Assembly (NCBI GenBank): GCA_964551015.1
Contig: CAZKBP010000015.1
Location: forward strand, 57,859 to 121,858
Direction of reading: 5' to 3'
Source: CAZKBP01 sp964551015
GTDB lineage: Bacteria > Bacteroidota > Bacteroidia > Cytophagales > Microscillaceae
DNA length: 64,000 bases
In this document: piece after piece, positions 52,026 to 62,116 of the stretch
Position numbering within the stretch: the stretch's first letter is position 1
How the letters are laid out: the number at the start of each line of letters is the position of its first letter
The notes under the pieces: model-generated
What the model was told of the DNA's origin: nothing
The model's database searches: none
Seen by the model: the letters and a program-made list of their open reading frames with translations, nothing else
Position numbers and translations under genes: made by a program

Positions 52026-54479
52026 ATGAGAAAGTATATTAAATACATCCTTTTATTCGGCCTGCTAAGTGTCTCTCATTGGGGGATGGGGCAAGACTCT
52101 GTCGGGGAGCTTCTGCGGGAACTAGCCCAAACCACCGACCCAGATCAGAAGGTTTCTCTGATGATTCAGGCCGCCCGTGTGTACAAAAATCAAAATAACT
52201 ACGACCAAGCCCTTACTTATTATTTTAAGGCCAAACACCTTTTGGAGAAAGACAACTCGGACATTAACACGCTCGCCCAAATCAATGATGAACTGGGTTT
52301 ACTCTATGAGGAATGGGGAGGCTATGACAAATCTGTAGAGTACTTCTTAGAAGCACGAAATCTCAAGAGAAGATTAAATGACCTCGATGGTCAAGCTCTG
52401 AGTTTGGAATACGCGGCCTGGGCTTATTTCAAAATTGGAAACTACAATGACGCGGCCTTTTTGTATGAAGAAATGCTAGCTATCCGCCAAAAACAAGGAA
52501 AACAAAAGGCCATTGGCGAAATTTACAACCGCCTCTCCATTGTCAACGAACTCGACGGACGGCTGGACAAGGCACTCGAGTACGGACAGAAGGACTTTGA
52601 AATTAGCCTCCGACTCAATGACCGAGAGGGCATGGCTACCGCACTTAACAATATGGGCTATCTCTACCGAAAAATGAAAAAAAATCGGGAGTCCCTCCGA
52701 AGTTTCCAACAGGCGATCGAGATCAATGAGGAAATGCTCAAGGAAAACCCTTCCCTGAATAAACGCGCTACTTTGCTGAGCAACATTGGGGTCATTTACA
52801 CGAATTTAAGAGCTTATAACGATGCCTTAGAATACTACGAGCAAGCTCTGGCTCTGCGACAAAAAGAAGGAAAATCCCAAGAAATTGCGAATGCCTACAA
52901 TCATATCGCCGCCAATTATTTCCTGAGCCAAGATTATGAACGTGCCCTCCGCAACGTACAAAAAGCCGTAGAGCAAGCCAAGCGTGCCGATGCCAAAGAT
53001 GTCCTCTTGGATAGCTACCGAATCTTATCAGATATCTACGAAGCCGAAGGAAATTTGCAAGAATATGGCAATTATAACCGCCTGCAAGCCGAATTAAGAG
53101 CCGAAATAGAAGCCGAAAGAAATCAAAAAGAAAAAGAACTCTTAAACACACGCAACTTTATCCAACAGCTAGAAGATAAACTTCGGCTCTCTATCTCCCA
53201 ACAGGAGCTAGAAAAAGAAAAAGCAGAAAGAGCCGAACAAGAAAAACAACTAGCCCAAGAACGTGCCGAGAAAGCCGAGAAAGAACGCGCCCTCGCCGAA
53301 AACCAACGTAAACTCGCCATAACCCGTGCCCAGAAACTCGAGCAAGACCGCCAATTGGCGCGTGCCCGTGCCGAGAAAGCTGAGAAAGAACGCGCCCTCG
53401 CCCGCGCTCGTGCCCAACAGCTAGAAAATGAGCGTAAAATCGCTCGTCTTAACGAAGAAAAAGCCAAAGACGAAGCCGAAAAAGCACGACAAGCCAAGGA
53501 ACTGGCCGAATACCGAGCCTTACAAGCCGAAGAAGCGCAAGAAAGACTCCGAGAACAGCAAAAACGACGAAATCAACTTTATATCTTCTCCACGATTATC
53601 GCTTTCTTAATGCTCATTACAGGATTTATTCTTTTCTTCTTGTATAAAAATCGCCAGAAAAACCGAATGCTCCGTACCCAGAATAAGAAAATTCAGGAAC
53701 AAAACCATTCTCTCGAACAACAAAAAGTAGAAATCGAGGAGCAAAGAGATGACCTTATCGAACTCAATGAAGAAATCAAACAGCAGAAAGAAGAAATCGA
53801 GTCCCAGCGAGATGCTATTTCTATCGAGCGTAAGAAATCTGATGACCTGCTGCTCAATATCCTCCCCCTAGAAACCGCCAAAGAACTCAAAGAAACGGGG
53901 CACGCTACACCACGCTTCTACGAAATGGTCAGTGTCTTATTCACGGATTTCAAAGGATTTACCTTTATCGCCGCTGAGCTTTCTGCCGAAGAAGTGGTCA
54001 AAGAATTGGACTTTTGCTTCAATGGCTTTGATGAAATCATCGAGAAGCATCGTCTAGAAAAAATCAAAACGATTGGAGATGCCTACATGTGCGCCGGAGG
54101 AGTGCCCCTTGCCAACAAAACCAACCCAATTGATGCCGTAAAAGCGGGACTAGAAATACAAAACTTCATGCAAGAACTCAATCAAGAGAAACGCAGCAAG
54201 GGGCAAAGCATCTGGGAACTCCGCTTGGGTATTCACACCGGATCGCTCGTCACGGGGGTGATTGGTAAGAAAAAATTTGCCTATGATATTTGGGGAGATG
54301 CCGTAAACGTGGCCAGTCGCTTAGAATCTAGTGGAGAAGTAGGCAAAGTCAATATCTCAGGAGCTACTTACGAGCTGGTCAAAGATCACTTCCAATGCCA
54401 ATATCGAGGAAAACTACCCGCCAAAAATAAAGGCGAAATTGATATGTACTTCGTGGAAGACTATAAGAGATTTATCTAG
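52026..54479 (+). CDS. TPR-coiled-coil membrane class III adenylate cyclase (first of two)
   Basis: 817 residues. An N-terminal signal/anchor (5-22) is followed by about seven TPR units (about 40-345), a long Glu/Arg/Ala-rich coiled coil (350-515), one membrane helix (518-540), a second coiled coil (545-610) and a class III cyclase domain (about 630-815). Metal ligands Asp641 (LFTDFKGFT) and Asp685 (TIGDAYM) are present, and adenine-selecting Lys681 and the Asp in FAYDIWGD fit an adenylate cyclase. TPRs and coiled coil 1 are predicted outside the inner membrane, the cyclase inside. Two nearly identical 36-base segments in the coiled coil lie 105 bases apart. It would make cAMP. Confidence 0.92.
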   Translation: MRKYIKYILLFGLLSVSHWGMGQDSVGELLRELAQTTDPDQKVSLMIQAARVYKNQNNYDQALTYYFKAKHLLEKDNSDINTLAQINDELGLLYEEWGGYDKSVEYFLEARNLKRRLNDLDGQALSLEYAAWAYFKIGNYNDAAFLYEEMLAIRQKQGKQKAIGEIYNRLSIVNELDGRLDKALEYGQKDFEISLRLNDREGMATALNNMGYLYRKMKKNRESLRSFQQAIEINEEMLKENPSLNKRATLLSNIGVIYTNLRAYNDALEYYEQALALRQKEGKSQEIANAYNHIAANYFLSQDYERALRNVQKAVEQAKRADAKDVLLDSYRILSDIYEAEGNLQEYGNYNRLQAELRAEIEAERNQKEKELLNTRNFIQQLEDKLRLSISQQELEKEKAERAEQEKQLAQERAEKAEKERALAENQRKLAITRAQKLEQDRQLARARAEKAEKERALARARAQQLENERKIARLNEEKAKDEAEKARQAKELAEYRALQAEEAQERLREQQKRRNQLYIFSTIIAFLMLITGFILFFLYKNRQKNRMLRTQNKKIQEQNHSLEQQKVEIEEQRDDLIELNEEIKQQKEEIESQRDAISIERKKSDDLLLNILPLETAKELKETGHATPRFYEMVSVLFTDFKGFTFIAAELSAEEVVKELDFCFNGFDEIIEKHRLEKIKTIGDAYMCAGGVPLANKTNPIDAVKAGLEIQNFMQELNQEKRSKGQSIWELRLGIHTGSLVTGVIGKKKFAYDIWGDAVNVASRLESSGEVGKVNISGATYELVKDHFQCQYRGKLPAKNKGEIDMYFVEDYKRFI

Positions 54480-54701
54480 TTAATAAGAAATCTTACTGAA
54501 TTCTTTAAGTAAAATCACTGAATTTCAGAAGAATCTCTGCTGAATTTCTAGGTTTTTTAGCTTTTATGTGTGAAATTGTACACGTTTCGCACAACAATGT
54601 TTTAGGGGATTACATCTTATCAAGACTAAAGACATCCAAAATCAAGTCTTGAAAACTAACTCAAAACCAATAACTACCCACTAGAAGCTAGATTGACCTT
54701 T

Positions 54702-56339
54702 ATGAAAGATGCATATCAAAAAGAATGGCTCGAGACAGGATTTATCTCCGACCTAGAAGCGATTTATGATACCCATACCTACAATCCACGTACTTTTCCT
54801 TATAACCCTTTCCACTATGTCGGCCTGATTGAACGTCAAGAGGGCATTGCCTCACTCAAGCCTGAGAACTACGGCCAAGAAGTCGCTATCATTGGTGCGG
54901 GCTGTGCCGGACTCTGTGCGGCTTACGAATTGATGCGAGTAGGCATCAGACCTGTGATTTACGAGGCTTCTGACCGTATTGGCGGGCGCACTTACACGCA
55001 TCGCTTCGAGCGCGACCCCAAGGCTTATACAGAAATTGGAGCCATGCGTGTGCCCACCTTTCACGAAACCATTCAATGGTATATGGATCATTTCCAGCTT
55101 CGTAGAGAGCCTTTTCCTTCGCCACTCAAAGTACCGACTACGATCTTCTTTGACCGCACCCGCTACGATGTGCCCGCCGGGGGAAATATGCCCGAAGAGA
55201 TTCAAGCCGTGGAGCGTTATTGGGAAGAATTGATGAAACCCTTACGGGAATATTTACAAGAAGTAAAAAAAGATCCAATCTTGTTTTCACAAAGATGGCA
55301 AGAGTTGATGGAAAGATACGAACACAAAAGTATCTACCAAGTACTGCACGAAGCCGGCTGGCCCAAGTCCATCATCGATAGCTTCGGTTCTATCGGGGCA
55401 GGAGGGGCTGGTTTTGGGCCTTTTTATCATCAAGTGAGTTTTACCGAGCCGATGCGGATTGTCCTCAACGAATGGTGGGGCGAAGTAGAACAAGTCGTAG
55501 GAGGAATAGACCAGATTCCACTCCGCTTCTGGAACCAGAAATGCCAAGCACAACACTGGGGCGAGACTTCTGTCCAAGAGCTCAACTGGGGGCAAACTCG
55601 CAAAGGCGTGGTAGAAATTGAAACTACCGAAGAAGGCATTTATCTCACCGATGCCGAGGGCAACCTAGATAAATACGAAGCCGTAATCGTGAGCTGCATG
55701 CCTCGCAACCTAGAAATGAGCATCAAGGTAAATCGAGCTACCTTCTCCGAACCAGTCTGGAATGCCATTCGGAATATCTATCTGATTCCTGGCGGGCGGG
55801 TTTGTGTCCGTACCAAAACGGCCTTTTGGAAAGAAAAACCCGAACTACTCTCCGTAACCGTTACGGATGAGCCGATTACACATTTATACGTCTTTGATTT
55901 TGAAGACACCCCATCGGGAGTAATCTGTCTGAGCTACACTTTGGGCATTACGGCCATTAAATTTGATGCCTTTGATGACCAAGGCAAGGTAGAAAACTGC
56001 CTCCGTGAATTGGAGCGTATCTATGGCCCTGAAACCGTCAAAACCATTCGGGAACAAATGGTAGAAGAGCCCGTTTGCTTCTCTTGGGAAGAAGCTTTTG
56101 GCTACAATGGCTCTTTCAAAATGCCCGTGCCCGGTTATAACATGGATGAAACTATTCTATTTGCTCAGGGGAAATTCTACCCAGATGGTAGCAAAAAGGA
56201 GAACATTGACCCCCACCCTGATAATGGCGTGTACTTAGCAGGTGATACCATGGCCTGGTCAAGTGGTTGGATCGAGGGGGCTTTGCATACAGGAATTAAC
56301 ACGGCTCTCTCAGCCATTAACAAAATAAACCGTTCTTAG
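54702..56339 (+). CDS. FAD-dependent amine oxidase (flavin monoamine / L-amino-acid oxidase family)
   Basis: 545 residues from the ATG at 54702; the frame begins three codons earlier at a TTG. The dinucleotide-binding motif is VAIIGAGCAGLCAAYELMR with IGGRTYTHRF after it; the C-terminal FAD motif is GVYLAGDTMAWSSGWIEGALHTG. The long N-terminal extension of about 55 residues before the Rossmann fold and the overall length match bacterial tryptophan 2-monooxygenase / L-amino-acid oxidase relatives. It oxidises an amine or amino acid to the imine with release of H2O2. It has no signal peptide. It lies between the two receptor-cyclase pairs, 222 bp after the first cyclase. Confidence 0.9.
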   Translation: MKDAYQKEWLETGFISDLEAIYDTHTYNPRTFPYNPFHYVGLIERQEGIASLKPENYGQEVAIIGAGCAGLCAAYELMRVGIRPVIYEASDRIGGRTYTHRFERDPKAYTEIGAMRVPTFHETIQWYMDHFQLRREPFPSPLKVPTTIFFDRTRYDVPAGGNMPEEIQAVERYWEELMKPLREYLQEVKKDPILFSQRWQELMERYEHKSIYQVLHEAGWPKSIIDSFGSIGAGGAGFGPFYHQVSFTEPMRIVLNEWWGEVEQVVGGIDQIPLRFWNQKCQAQHWGETSVQELNWGQTRKGVVEIETTEEGIYLTDAEGNLDKYEAVIVSCMPRNLEMSIKVNRATFSEPVWNAIRNIYLIPGGRVCVRTKTAFWKEKPELLSVTVTDEPITHLYVFDFEDTPSGVICLSYTLGITAIKFDAFDDQGKVENCLRELERIYGPETVKTIREQMVEEPVCFSWEEAFGYNGSFKMPVPGYNMDETILFAQGKFYPDGSKKENIDPHPDNGVYLAGDTMAWSSGWIEGALHTGINTALSAINKINRS

Positions 56340-56405
56340 CAAAAACCCAAGAATTTGGGAGGAATAAATACTCATAAACCATTACTTAAAATGATGATTG
56401 ATCGC

Positions 56406-56413
56406 TAACTTTG
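56406..56413 (+). promoter_or_regulatory. -7 box upstream of the second TonB receptor
   Basis: TAACTTTG matches TAnnTTTG exactly and lies 87 bases before the ATG at 56501. No TTG sits at 17-23 bases upstream, so only half of the promoter is visible. Confidence 0.4.
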
Positions 56414-56500
56414 GACAAATATTCATCTACAGCTTGTTTAAGCAAAATGTCTTTCCTATCCCATGGAACCCTATCATACATCCTAGCGTACACACGACTT

Positions 56501-58690
56501 ATGACAAAATTCCCCTTTTTTATTTGGTCAATCATTTTTTTATCACTGTATCCATCTGCGCTGTGGGCACAAACCATCGACACGGATCGCTTGGGGGTAA
56601 AAGATCTGAGAGCCAATCAGAAAGAAGAACTGATTAACCAAAGCATCCAAGTGGCCTCCAAAAGTGCTGAAAGTATCTACGAAGCCCCTGGGGTAATTTC
56701 TGTGATTACCGCCCAAGAGATTAACCGCTTCGGAGCCAATAATCTTTTGGAAGTTCTAGAAAGAGCCACCAGTACTTATTATATGGGTTCTTACTTCGCT
56801 CCTAACAACATCATCTCCATTCGTGGCGATTTGTCCACTCCTTATAATAACCATGTGCTGATTCTGATCAATGGTCGCCCTACCCGTGAAACTTTGTTTG
56901 GAGGCTTGGACTATTCTATCTTACTCAGTCTACCCTTGATCGCCATTGAACGCATCGAGCTCATCCGCGGGCCAGGCTCTGTTTTGTATGGTACGAACGC
57001 CTACGCGGGTGTCATCAATATTATTACCCGAGATGTGAAGGAAGGTAGCACGACCGTTTCTGTGCAATCCGGTTCTTTTGGTACCATTGGCTTAGATGCG
57101 CAAAGTACCCGTATCAAAAACGACCTGAAAGTAACCACCTCCGTGCGCTATTTTAATCAGGCAGGCTGGGACTTGAATGCTTCGGGAGAGAGAAGAGATG
57201 TGGATCCGGTTTTTCAGGATCGCGTTGCTTATTTGGCTGGACAAAACAACTTGGGGGGTTTGTTTACCCTCGATTACAAAGGTCTCAGTGTCAGTTCTTT
57301 GATTGCTTACAGCAGTCAGCCCAACACGGGAACCGTACCTGTCAGCAACTTTGAGACAGATAGCACCAATCACCCACCTCCTTCTCGTAACCGCGAGATC
57401 AATACGCTACGAGCATTTGTAGATGTGGGCTATCAGTTTGATCTTTCTGATCGCTCCAATCTATCCATTAATGCCACCTACAATGCGATGAATACGCGCT
57501 TTGTTACCCCCAATGGCGACTTTGTAGGCAATACCCAAGACTTGATCTTAGAACCAACTTTTTTTCAGGAATGGGACTTCGGCCTCAATCTTACCTTAGG
57601 GGGTACGGCCTTCTTGCAAGATGGGAATGCCGAAATCGGTGATGTAACGATCAATGCCAACGATACCATCAATCGCGGTGTGCCAAGTTATGCCGAGCTT
57701 TGGTATAGTGCTTACGCGCAGGCCGAGTACAAACTTCCTTTCTTTGATAATGTCAAATTGGTGGCAGGAGGGCAGTTAAACCGTCCGGCTGGCACCGAAG
57801 TTACGATTGCCCCACGTATCGGGCTCATCGGCCAGTTTCAGTCGGGGCAAGCCAAGCTCGCGGGCGAAAGAGGCGCCTGGGGATTTAAATTACTCTATGG
57901 CGAGGCACTACGCGCTCCTTTCGAGGCCGAAAACAACCTCAATGACCCGGGAACACTGCTGGGCAGTGACGATCTAGACCCCGAGACGGTGACCACCCTA
58001 GATGCTCAATTGTTTTATTACCGACCCGGCCTCGAGATCATCGCCACCTTCTTTGACAACCAAGTGAAGCGAGTCATCACCCAAGTAGACCCCAACCCCA
58101 ACGATGCAGATGGAACTTTTCAATACATCAACGCAGCAGGAAATTTAAGAGAGCAGGGGGTGGAACTGGAGTCTAAGATTGCTCTGATAGACCGTGTGTT
58201 TCTCTCCGGATCGGTCACCTATCAAACCGATATCCGTAGCACCCTAGAAACGGAAACTAACCAAGATATTCCCGATCTCAGGCTGACCCCCGAATTTATG
58301 TTCAAAGTAGGGGCGTTCTATTACTGGAAAGAAAAAGACCTCAGCGTGGGTTTGTTTGATAGTTACTTTGGAAAATCACGTGGTGTAAGTACACAAAATG
58401 ACTTCAACGCCCCCGCCGCGGCCTTTCATAATTTGACTTTTAATGCTAATTTGAACCTCAGTCGCCTTTTCTTCGGGAAGAAAAGTCAGGCAGAAATCGA
58501 TAGCACCAGTCGTCTTTCCGAGAGAACCAAAATTGAGAACCAAAATATTCCTGATATTATCCTGAACTTTTACGTTGTCAATCTACTGGATGAAGGTATT
58601 TTCTACCCCGAGTTCGTGCGCAGGCAGATCAATACCTTCCCGGGGCGGAGTGGACGAGGAATTTATGCCAGCTTGAAAATTAATTTTTAA
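56501..58690 (+). CDS. TonB-dependent outer-membrane receptor (second of two)
   Basis: 729 residues from the ATG at 56501, which gives a clean signal peptide (MTKFPFFIWSIIFLSLYP) ending at LWAQ; the open frame upstream starts with TTG. A short helical lead (LRANQKEELINQSIQVASKS) mirrors the first receptor's KEDLLNKQITIASKKSES. Plug at about 55-190 with LPLIAIERIELIRGPGSVLY and NAYAGVINIITRD; the barrel ends YASLKINF. It lies 110 bp upstream of the second TPR-cyclase gene on the same strand, and downstream of the amine oxidase. The ligand is unknown. Confidence 0.93.
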   Translation: MTKFPFFIWSIIFLSLYPSALWAQTIDTDRLGVKDLRANQKEELINQSIQVASKSAESIYEAPGVISVITAQEINRFGANNLLEVLERATSTYYMGSYFAPNNIISIRGDLSTPYNNHVLILINGRPTRETLFGGLDYSILLSLPLIAIERIELIRGPGSVLYGTNAYAGVINIITRDVKEGSTTVSVQSGSFGTIGLDAQSTRIKNDLKVTTSVRYFNQAGWDLNASGERRDVDPVFQDRVAYLAGQNNLGGLFTLDYKGLSVSSLIAYSSQPNTGTVPVSNFETDSTNHPPPSRNREINTLRAFVDVGYQFDLSDRSNLSINATYNAMNTRFVTPNGDFVGNTQDLILEPTFFQEWDFGLNLTLGGTAFLQDGNAEIGDVTINANDTINRGVPSYAELWYSAYAQAEYKLPFFDNVKLVAGGQLNRPAGTEVTIAPRIGLIGQFQSGQAKLAGERGAWGFKLLYGEALRAPFEAENNLNDPGTLLGSDDLDPETVTTLDAQLFYYRPGLEIIATFFDNQVKRVITQVDPNPNDADGTFQYINAAGNLREQGVELESKIALIDRVFLSGSVTYQTDIRSTLETETNQDIPDLRLTPEFMFKVGAFYYWKEKDLSVGLFDSYFGKSRGVSTQNDFNAPAAAFHNLTFNANLNLSRLFFGKKSQAEIDSTSRLSERTKIENQNIPDIILNFYVVNLLDEGIFYPEFVRRQINTFPGRSGRGIYASLKINF

Positions 58691-58799
58691 AGAAAACAAA
58701 ACCCTGAATGCCTCAAAATCAGTACATAAACCTAAGCGATACTTCTCTTTTTCTTGAAGTCAGCTGGTTTAAATTTCAGGTTTTAGAAAGAAAAAAGCC

Positions 58800-61382
58800 A
58801 TGAACATTAAAAATATACTTGTATTCAGCCTACTCTTTGGCTCTCTCTGGCTCTTGCTGCAGTCTTTACCCAGCGTCGCTCCGAAGCCTGCTCTACACAG
58901 TTTACGGTCTTTGATAAATTTGGAAGATTCACTGCTGAACAAGGCACGTGCTTACCGAGACAGTGGCAAGGTAGACTCGGCTCTGATTTATTTTCTGAAA
59001 GTCGAGAATGAAATAAATAAAGAATGGAGTGAGCTCTTTATAATACTTAATAATACGAAAGGCTCCAATGTTCGTGATTTTCAACTTGCTTCACGCCAAC
59101 TAAGTCAGATAAAAATAGACATCGCACAAATATTTAAAGAACAATCAGTCTATGATAAAGCCGTAGAGTACTTGCTCAAGGCAGATACAGTTACTGGAAA
59201 AACCACCAGTCCTACCCTTCAGGAAAACATCTCCAGAGAATTAGCCGAAACCTATGAACAATGGGGCGACCAAACCAATAATGCTAATTATTACGAAAAA
59301 GCCATCGAGCAATATGACAAACTAGCTAAAGTACTTCCAGACAGGATAGATAGCTTGACCACACAAGAAGAGATTGCGCAGATTCATACGAAAAGAGCCG
59401 CTCTGGAAAAAAAGGGGAGTAGCCGAAAGCGAGTCTATTTACAAAAAGCCATCGATAGCAGAAAACCCATTCTCGAGGGCATCGAGCAAATAGATGCCAG
59501 CAATACCTTACTGGTAGCGAATGCCAAAAACAACTTGGCACTTAGCTACCAAAGATTAGGCAGTTTTTACGCGGATCAATCGCCACCTAAGCTTGATTCG
59601 GCACTTGCGAACCTTGACAAATCTTTTGCGCTTATCAACCAAATTTCCAACTTGGCTCCTTCTTTCCAAAAAGCTCAGGCATTAGTTCAAGCCAACCGAG
59701 GCGTGGTTTTACAGAATTTAGGTAGCAATCGGCAGGCACTCGATGATTTTGAGCAGGCGCGCCAAATTTATGAAGATCAGGACGATACCTTGGAAACCGC
59801 TCACACCCAGAATCTCATTGCCCAAGTCAAATACTATAATCGAGATTACAAAGCCGCCGAAGCCCAAGCTCTGGAAGCCCTCGATGGGTTAAATAAACTC
59901 CAAGGAGATTCACCCCAAGAAACAGATCGCATCGAAGAGGAATTGACTATTACTTATGACCTGCTTAATCGCATCTACGAACAAATCGGCGACTATCGTA
60001 CTGCCTCCGAAGCCAAGGATTCCCTCTTTAATATCCGCCTCACTCAGGCACAAAGAAACAACGAAAGAAACAAACAAGAAACCCGACTCAAAGGCATCGA
60101 GGGGCGTACGCTTCGCCAAATTCAATTGAGTGAAAATAACGAATTGAAAGAAGCCAATGAAAGGATAAAGAAACAAAACGAGGAAATTGAAAGACAAAGA
60201 CAAGAAGCTGATCGCCTAAGAAGTATTGCTGAAGAACAAACGAAAGAAGCAGTAGCCGCCAAAAAGGAAGCAGAGAATGCCTTGAATCGAGCAAAAAAAG
60301 CAGAGGCGGATGCCAAGAAACAGGCCGCCCTTGCTAAGGACAATGAACGAAAAGCCAAGGAGCAAAAAGAAAAAGCTGACTCAAGTGCCGAAGCAGCCAG
60401 AAAAAGTGCAGAAGACGCCCAAAACCAAAAAAAAATTGCCGAGGCCAAAGAAAAAGAAGCCAAGGATAACGCCGAAAAAGCCGAGAAAAACGCCGCCCTC
60501 TTCCGCCTCTTTCTTATCATTTCTATCATTGGAGCTATTGCCGTGATCTCGGTAATCCTTTACTTCAATTATAAAAACCGCCAGAAAAATCGCCAACTGC
60601 AAAAGCTTAATAATTCTCTCTACGAAGAACGCCAAAAAGCCGACAAGCTCCTGCTCAATATCCTGCCCGAGTCTATTGCCGATGAACTCAAACAAGGCGA
60701 AATCCCGCCCCTCGTGCCTCCGCCCATGCGCCCCTACGAGCGGGTGTCTATTCTCTTCACTGACTTCAAGGGCTTCACGGATGTATCGGCTACGATGACG
60801 CCCGATAAGCTCATGGAAGAACTCAACGATTGCTTCTCGGGCTTTGATGAAATTGTCAAAAAGCATAATCTGGAAAAAATCAAAACCATTGGTGATGCCT
60901 ATATGTGCGCGGGCGGAATTCCTGAACCCAACCCCACCAACCCCGTAGATGCCGTACTGGCGGGCCTGGAAATGCAAGCCTTCATGGACAAAAGGCGCAA
61001 AGAAAAATTGCTGGATGGAGATGATTATTGGCAATGTCGCCTCGGCATCAACACCGGAGAAATTCGCGCGGGAGTGATCGGGCGTAGCAAATTTGCCTAC
61101 GACATCTGGGGAAGCCCCGTCAACATCGCCTCCCGAATGGAAAGCGGTGGGGAAGTAAACCGCGTCAATATCTCCGAAGCAACTTACGGACTGGTCAAGG
61201 ATTTCTTTGAATGTGAATCTCGGGGAAGGAAAGAAGTAAAGAACGGCCTCATTCTGGAAATGTTCTTTGTCAATCGCATCAAACCCGAACTCTCTGCCGA
61301 CCAAAGAGGCATTTACCCGAATACATTATTTTATCAAAAAGTAGAAGAAAAATTTGGGCAAGCCCTCGTCGTCCGGTCTTAG
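58800..61382 (+). CDS. TPR-coiled-coil membrane class III adenylate cyclase (second of two)
   Basis: 860 residues with the same plan as the 52026 protein. An N-terminal signal anchor (5-22), divergent TPR-like helices (about 45-410), an Ala/Lys/Glu-rich coiled coil (430-565), one membrane helix (568-590), a short linker with the LLLNILP motif and a cyclase domain (about 645-830). Metal ligands Asp655 (FTDFKGFT) and Asp699 (TIGDAYM), Lys695 and the Asp in FAYDIWGS support adenylate cyclase. Beyond the cyclase domain about 30 extra residues extend the C-terminus. Sequence outside the catalytic domain has diverged strongly from the first copy, so this is an old duplication. Confidence 0.92.
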   Translation: MNIKNILVFSLLFGSLWLLLQSLPSVAPKPALHSLRSLINLEDSLLNKARAYRDSGKVDSALIYFLKVENEINKEWSELFIILNNTKGSNVRDFQLASRQLSQIKIDIAQIFKEQSVYDKAVEYLLKADTVTGKTTSPTLQENISRELAETYEQWGDQTNNANYYEKAIEQYDKLAKVLPDRIDSLTTQEEIAQIHTKRAALEKKGSSRKRVYLQKAIDSRKPILEGIEQIDASNTLLVANAKNNLALSYQRLGSFYADQSPPKLDSALANLDKSFALINQISNLAPSFQKAQALVQANRGVVLQNLGSNRQALDDFEQARQIYEDQDDTLETAHTQNLIAQVKYYNRDYKAAEAQALEALDGLNKLQGDSPQETDRIEEELTITYDLLNRIYEQIGDYRTASEAKDSLFNIRLTQAQRNNERNKQETRLKGIEGRTLRQIQLSENNELKEANERIKKQNEEIERQRQEADRLRSIAEEQTKEAVAAKKEAENALNRAKKAEADAKKQAALAKDNERKAKEQKEKADSSAEAARKSAEDAQNQKKIAEAKEKEAKDNAEKAEKNAALFRLFLIISIIGAIAVISVILYFNYKNRQKNRQLQKLNNSLYEERQKADKLLLNILPESIADELKQGEIPPLVPPPMRPYERVSILFTDFKGFTDVSATMTPDKLMEELNDCFSGFDEIVKKHNLEKIKTIGDAYMCAGGIPEPNPTNPVDAVLAGLEMQAFMDKRRKEKLLDGDDYWQCRLGINTGEIRAGVIGRSKFAYDIWGSPVNIASRMESGGEVNRVNISEATYGLVKDFFECESRGRKEVKNGLILEMFFVNRIKPELSADQRGIYPNTLFYQKVEEKFGQALVVRS

Positions 61383-61462
61383 TCTCTAAGCTTGGGGAAT
61401 GTTTTTAGGGCTTTCGCTGTATTAGAGACAGCACATTCAAAGCTTGACAAAACTTGCTAATC

Positions 61463-62116
61463 ATGAAAAACTTGACCTATTTGTTCTTCGTCATTTCCAT
61501 CCTTTTTATCAACGGTGAGCCACTTTTTGCACAAATTGAGTCCGATGTGGTTTACGGCGGAGGAGAAGAACGCCCCTCTCTTACCAATAGTTTACCCCAG
61601 AGAGGCATTTACCAAAGCTTCCAAGACCTCAAGAAAAATAATCCTTCGATCCAACAGCCCTTTCAAGAGCAGAGCCGAAGCGGGCGCGTGATCACCTATC
61701 GCATCCGCTACGAAGCCAATAATAAGCGAGAAAAAAATGCTTATGGCTTCTCGGATGGGCAGTCTATCTATGTCAATGCCCGTAACTATGGAGGGGGAAA
61801 TTATTACGTGAAGAGCGAAACCAGAGGCCGCTTTCTCTTTTTTAGAGACGAAGGAGGGAGTGGCATTGGCCTGGGAGGAGGCATTGGCATTGGCCCCGTG
61901 GCCATCGGAACCGGAAGTGGCAATCGGATTCGTGCCTACGTGCTAGATATGAAAAATGGCACCATCGAGCGGCTCAACGCCAAGCAAATGAAAATCATCT
62001 TATCCTCTGATTCTGCGCTTTTGAGAGATTTTGAGGAAGAAAAACAAAAAAACAATCCCGCCGTCCTCTTCAAATACATCCATCTCTACAATGAGAAACA
62101 CCCTTTGGTAGATTAA
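61463..62116 (+). CDS. Secreted protein of unknown function with glycine-rich segment
   Basis: 217 residues from the ATG at 61463; the earlier in-frame start is a TTG. The signal peptide ends near LFAQ (24). The mature part is polar, with FSDGQSIYVNARNYGGGNYY and a Gly-rich run GIGLGGGIGIGPVAIGTGSG around residues 135-155 that may form a loop or a membrane-associating segment, and a charged C-terminus. No family recognised. Its stop overlaps the DUF302 stop on the other strand by 4 bp. It follows the second cyclase by 80 bp and could be co-transcribed. Confidence 0.7.
   Translation: MKNLTYLFFVISILFINGEPLFAQIESDVVYGGGEERPSLTNSLPQRGIYQSFQDLKKNNPSIQQPFQEQSRSGRVITYRIRYEANNKREKNAYGFSDGQSIYVNARNYGGGNYYVKSETRGRFLFFRDEGGSGIGLGGGIGIGPVAIGTGSGNRIRAYVLDMKNGTIERLNAKQMKIILSSDSALLRDFEEEKQKNNPAVLFKYIHLYNEKHPLVD

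Noticed and set aside
60381..61304. 307-codon open frame antisense to the second cyclase
   Set aside because: It mirrors the catalytic domain codons of the real gene; long antisense frames are common opposite low-stop coding sequence.
61382..61429. GTCTCTAA / TTAGAGAC inverted repeat after the second cyclase
   Set aside because: 8-bp arms with a 32-base loop and no T-run; too weak to call.
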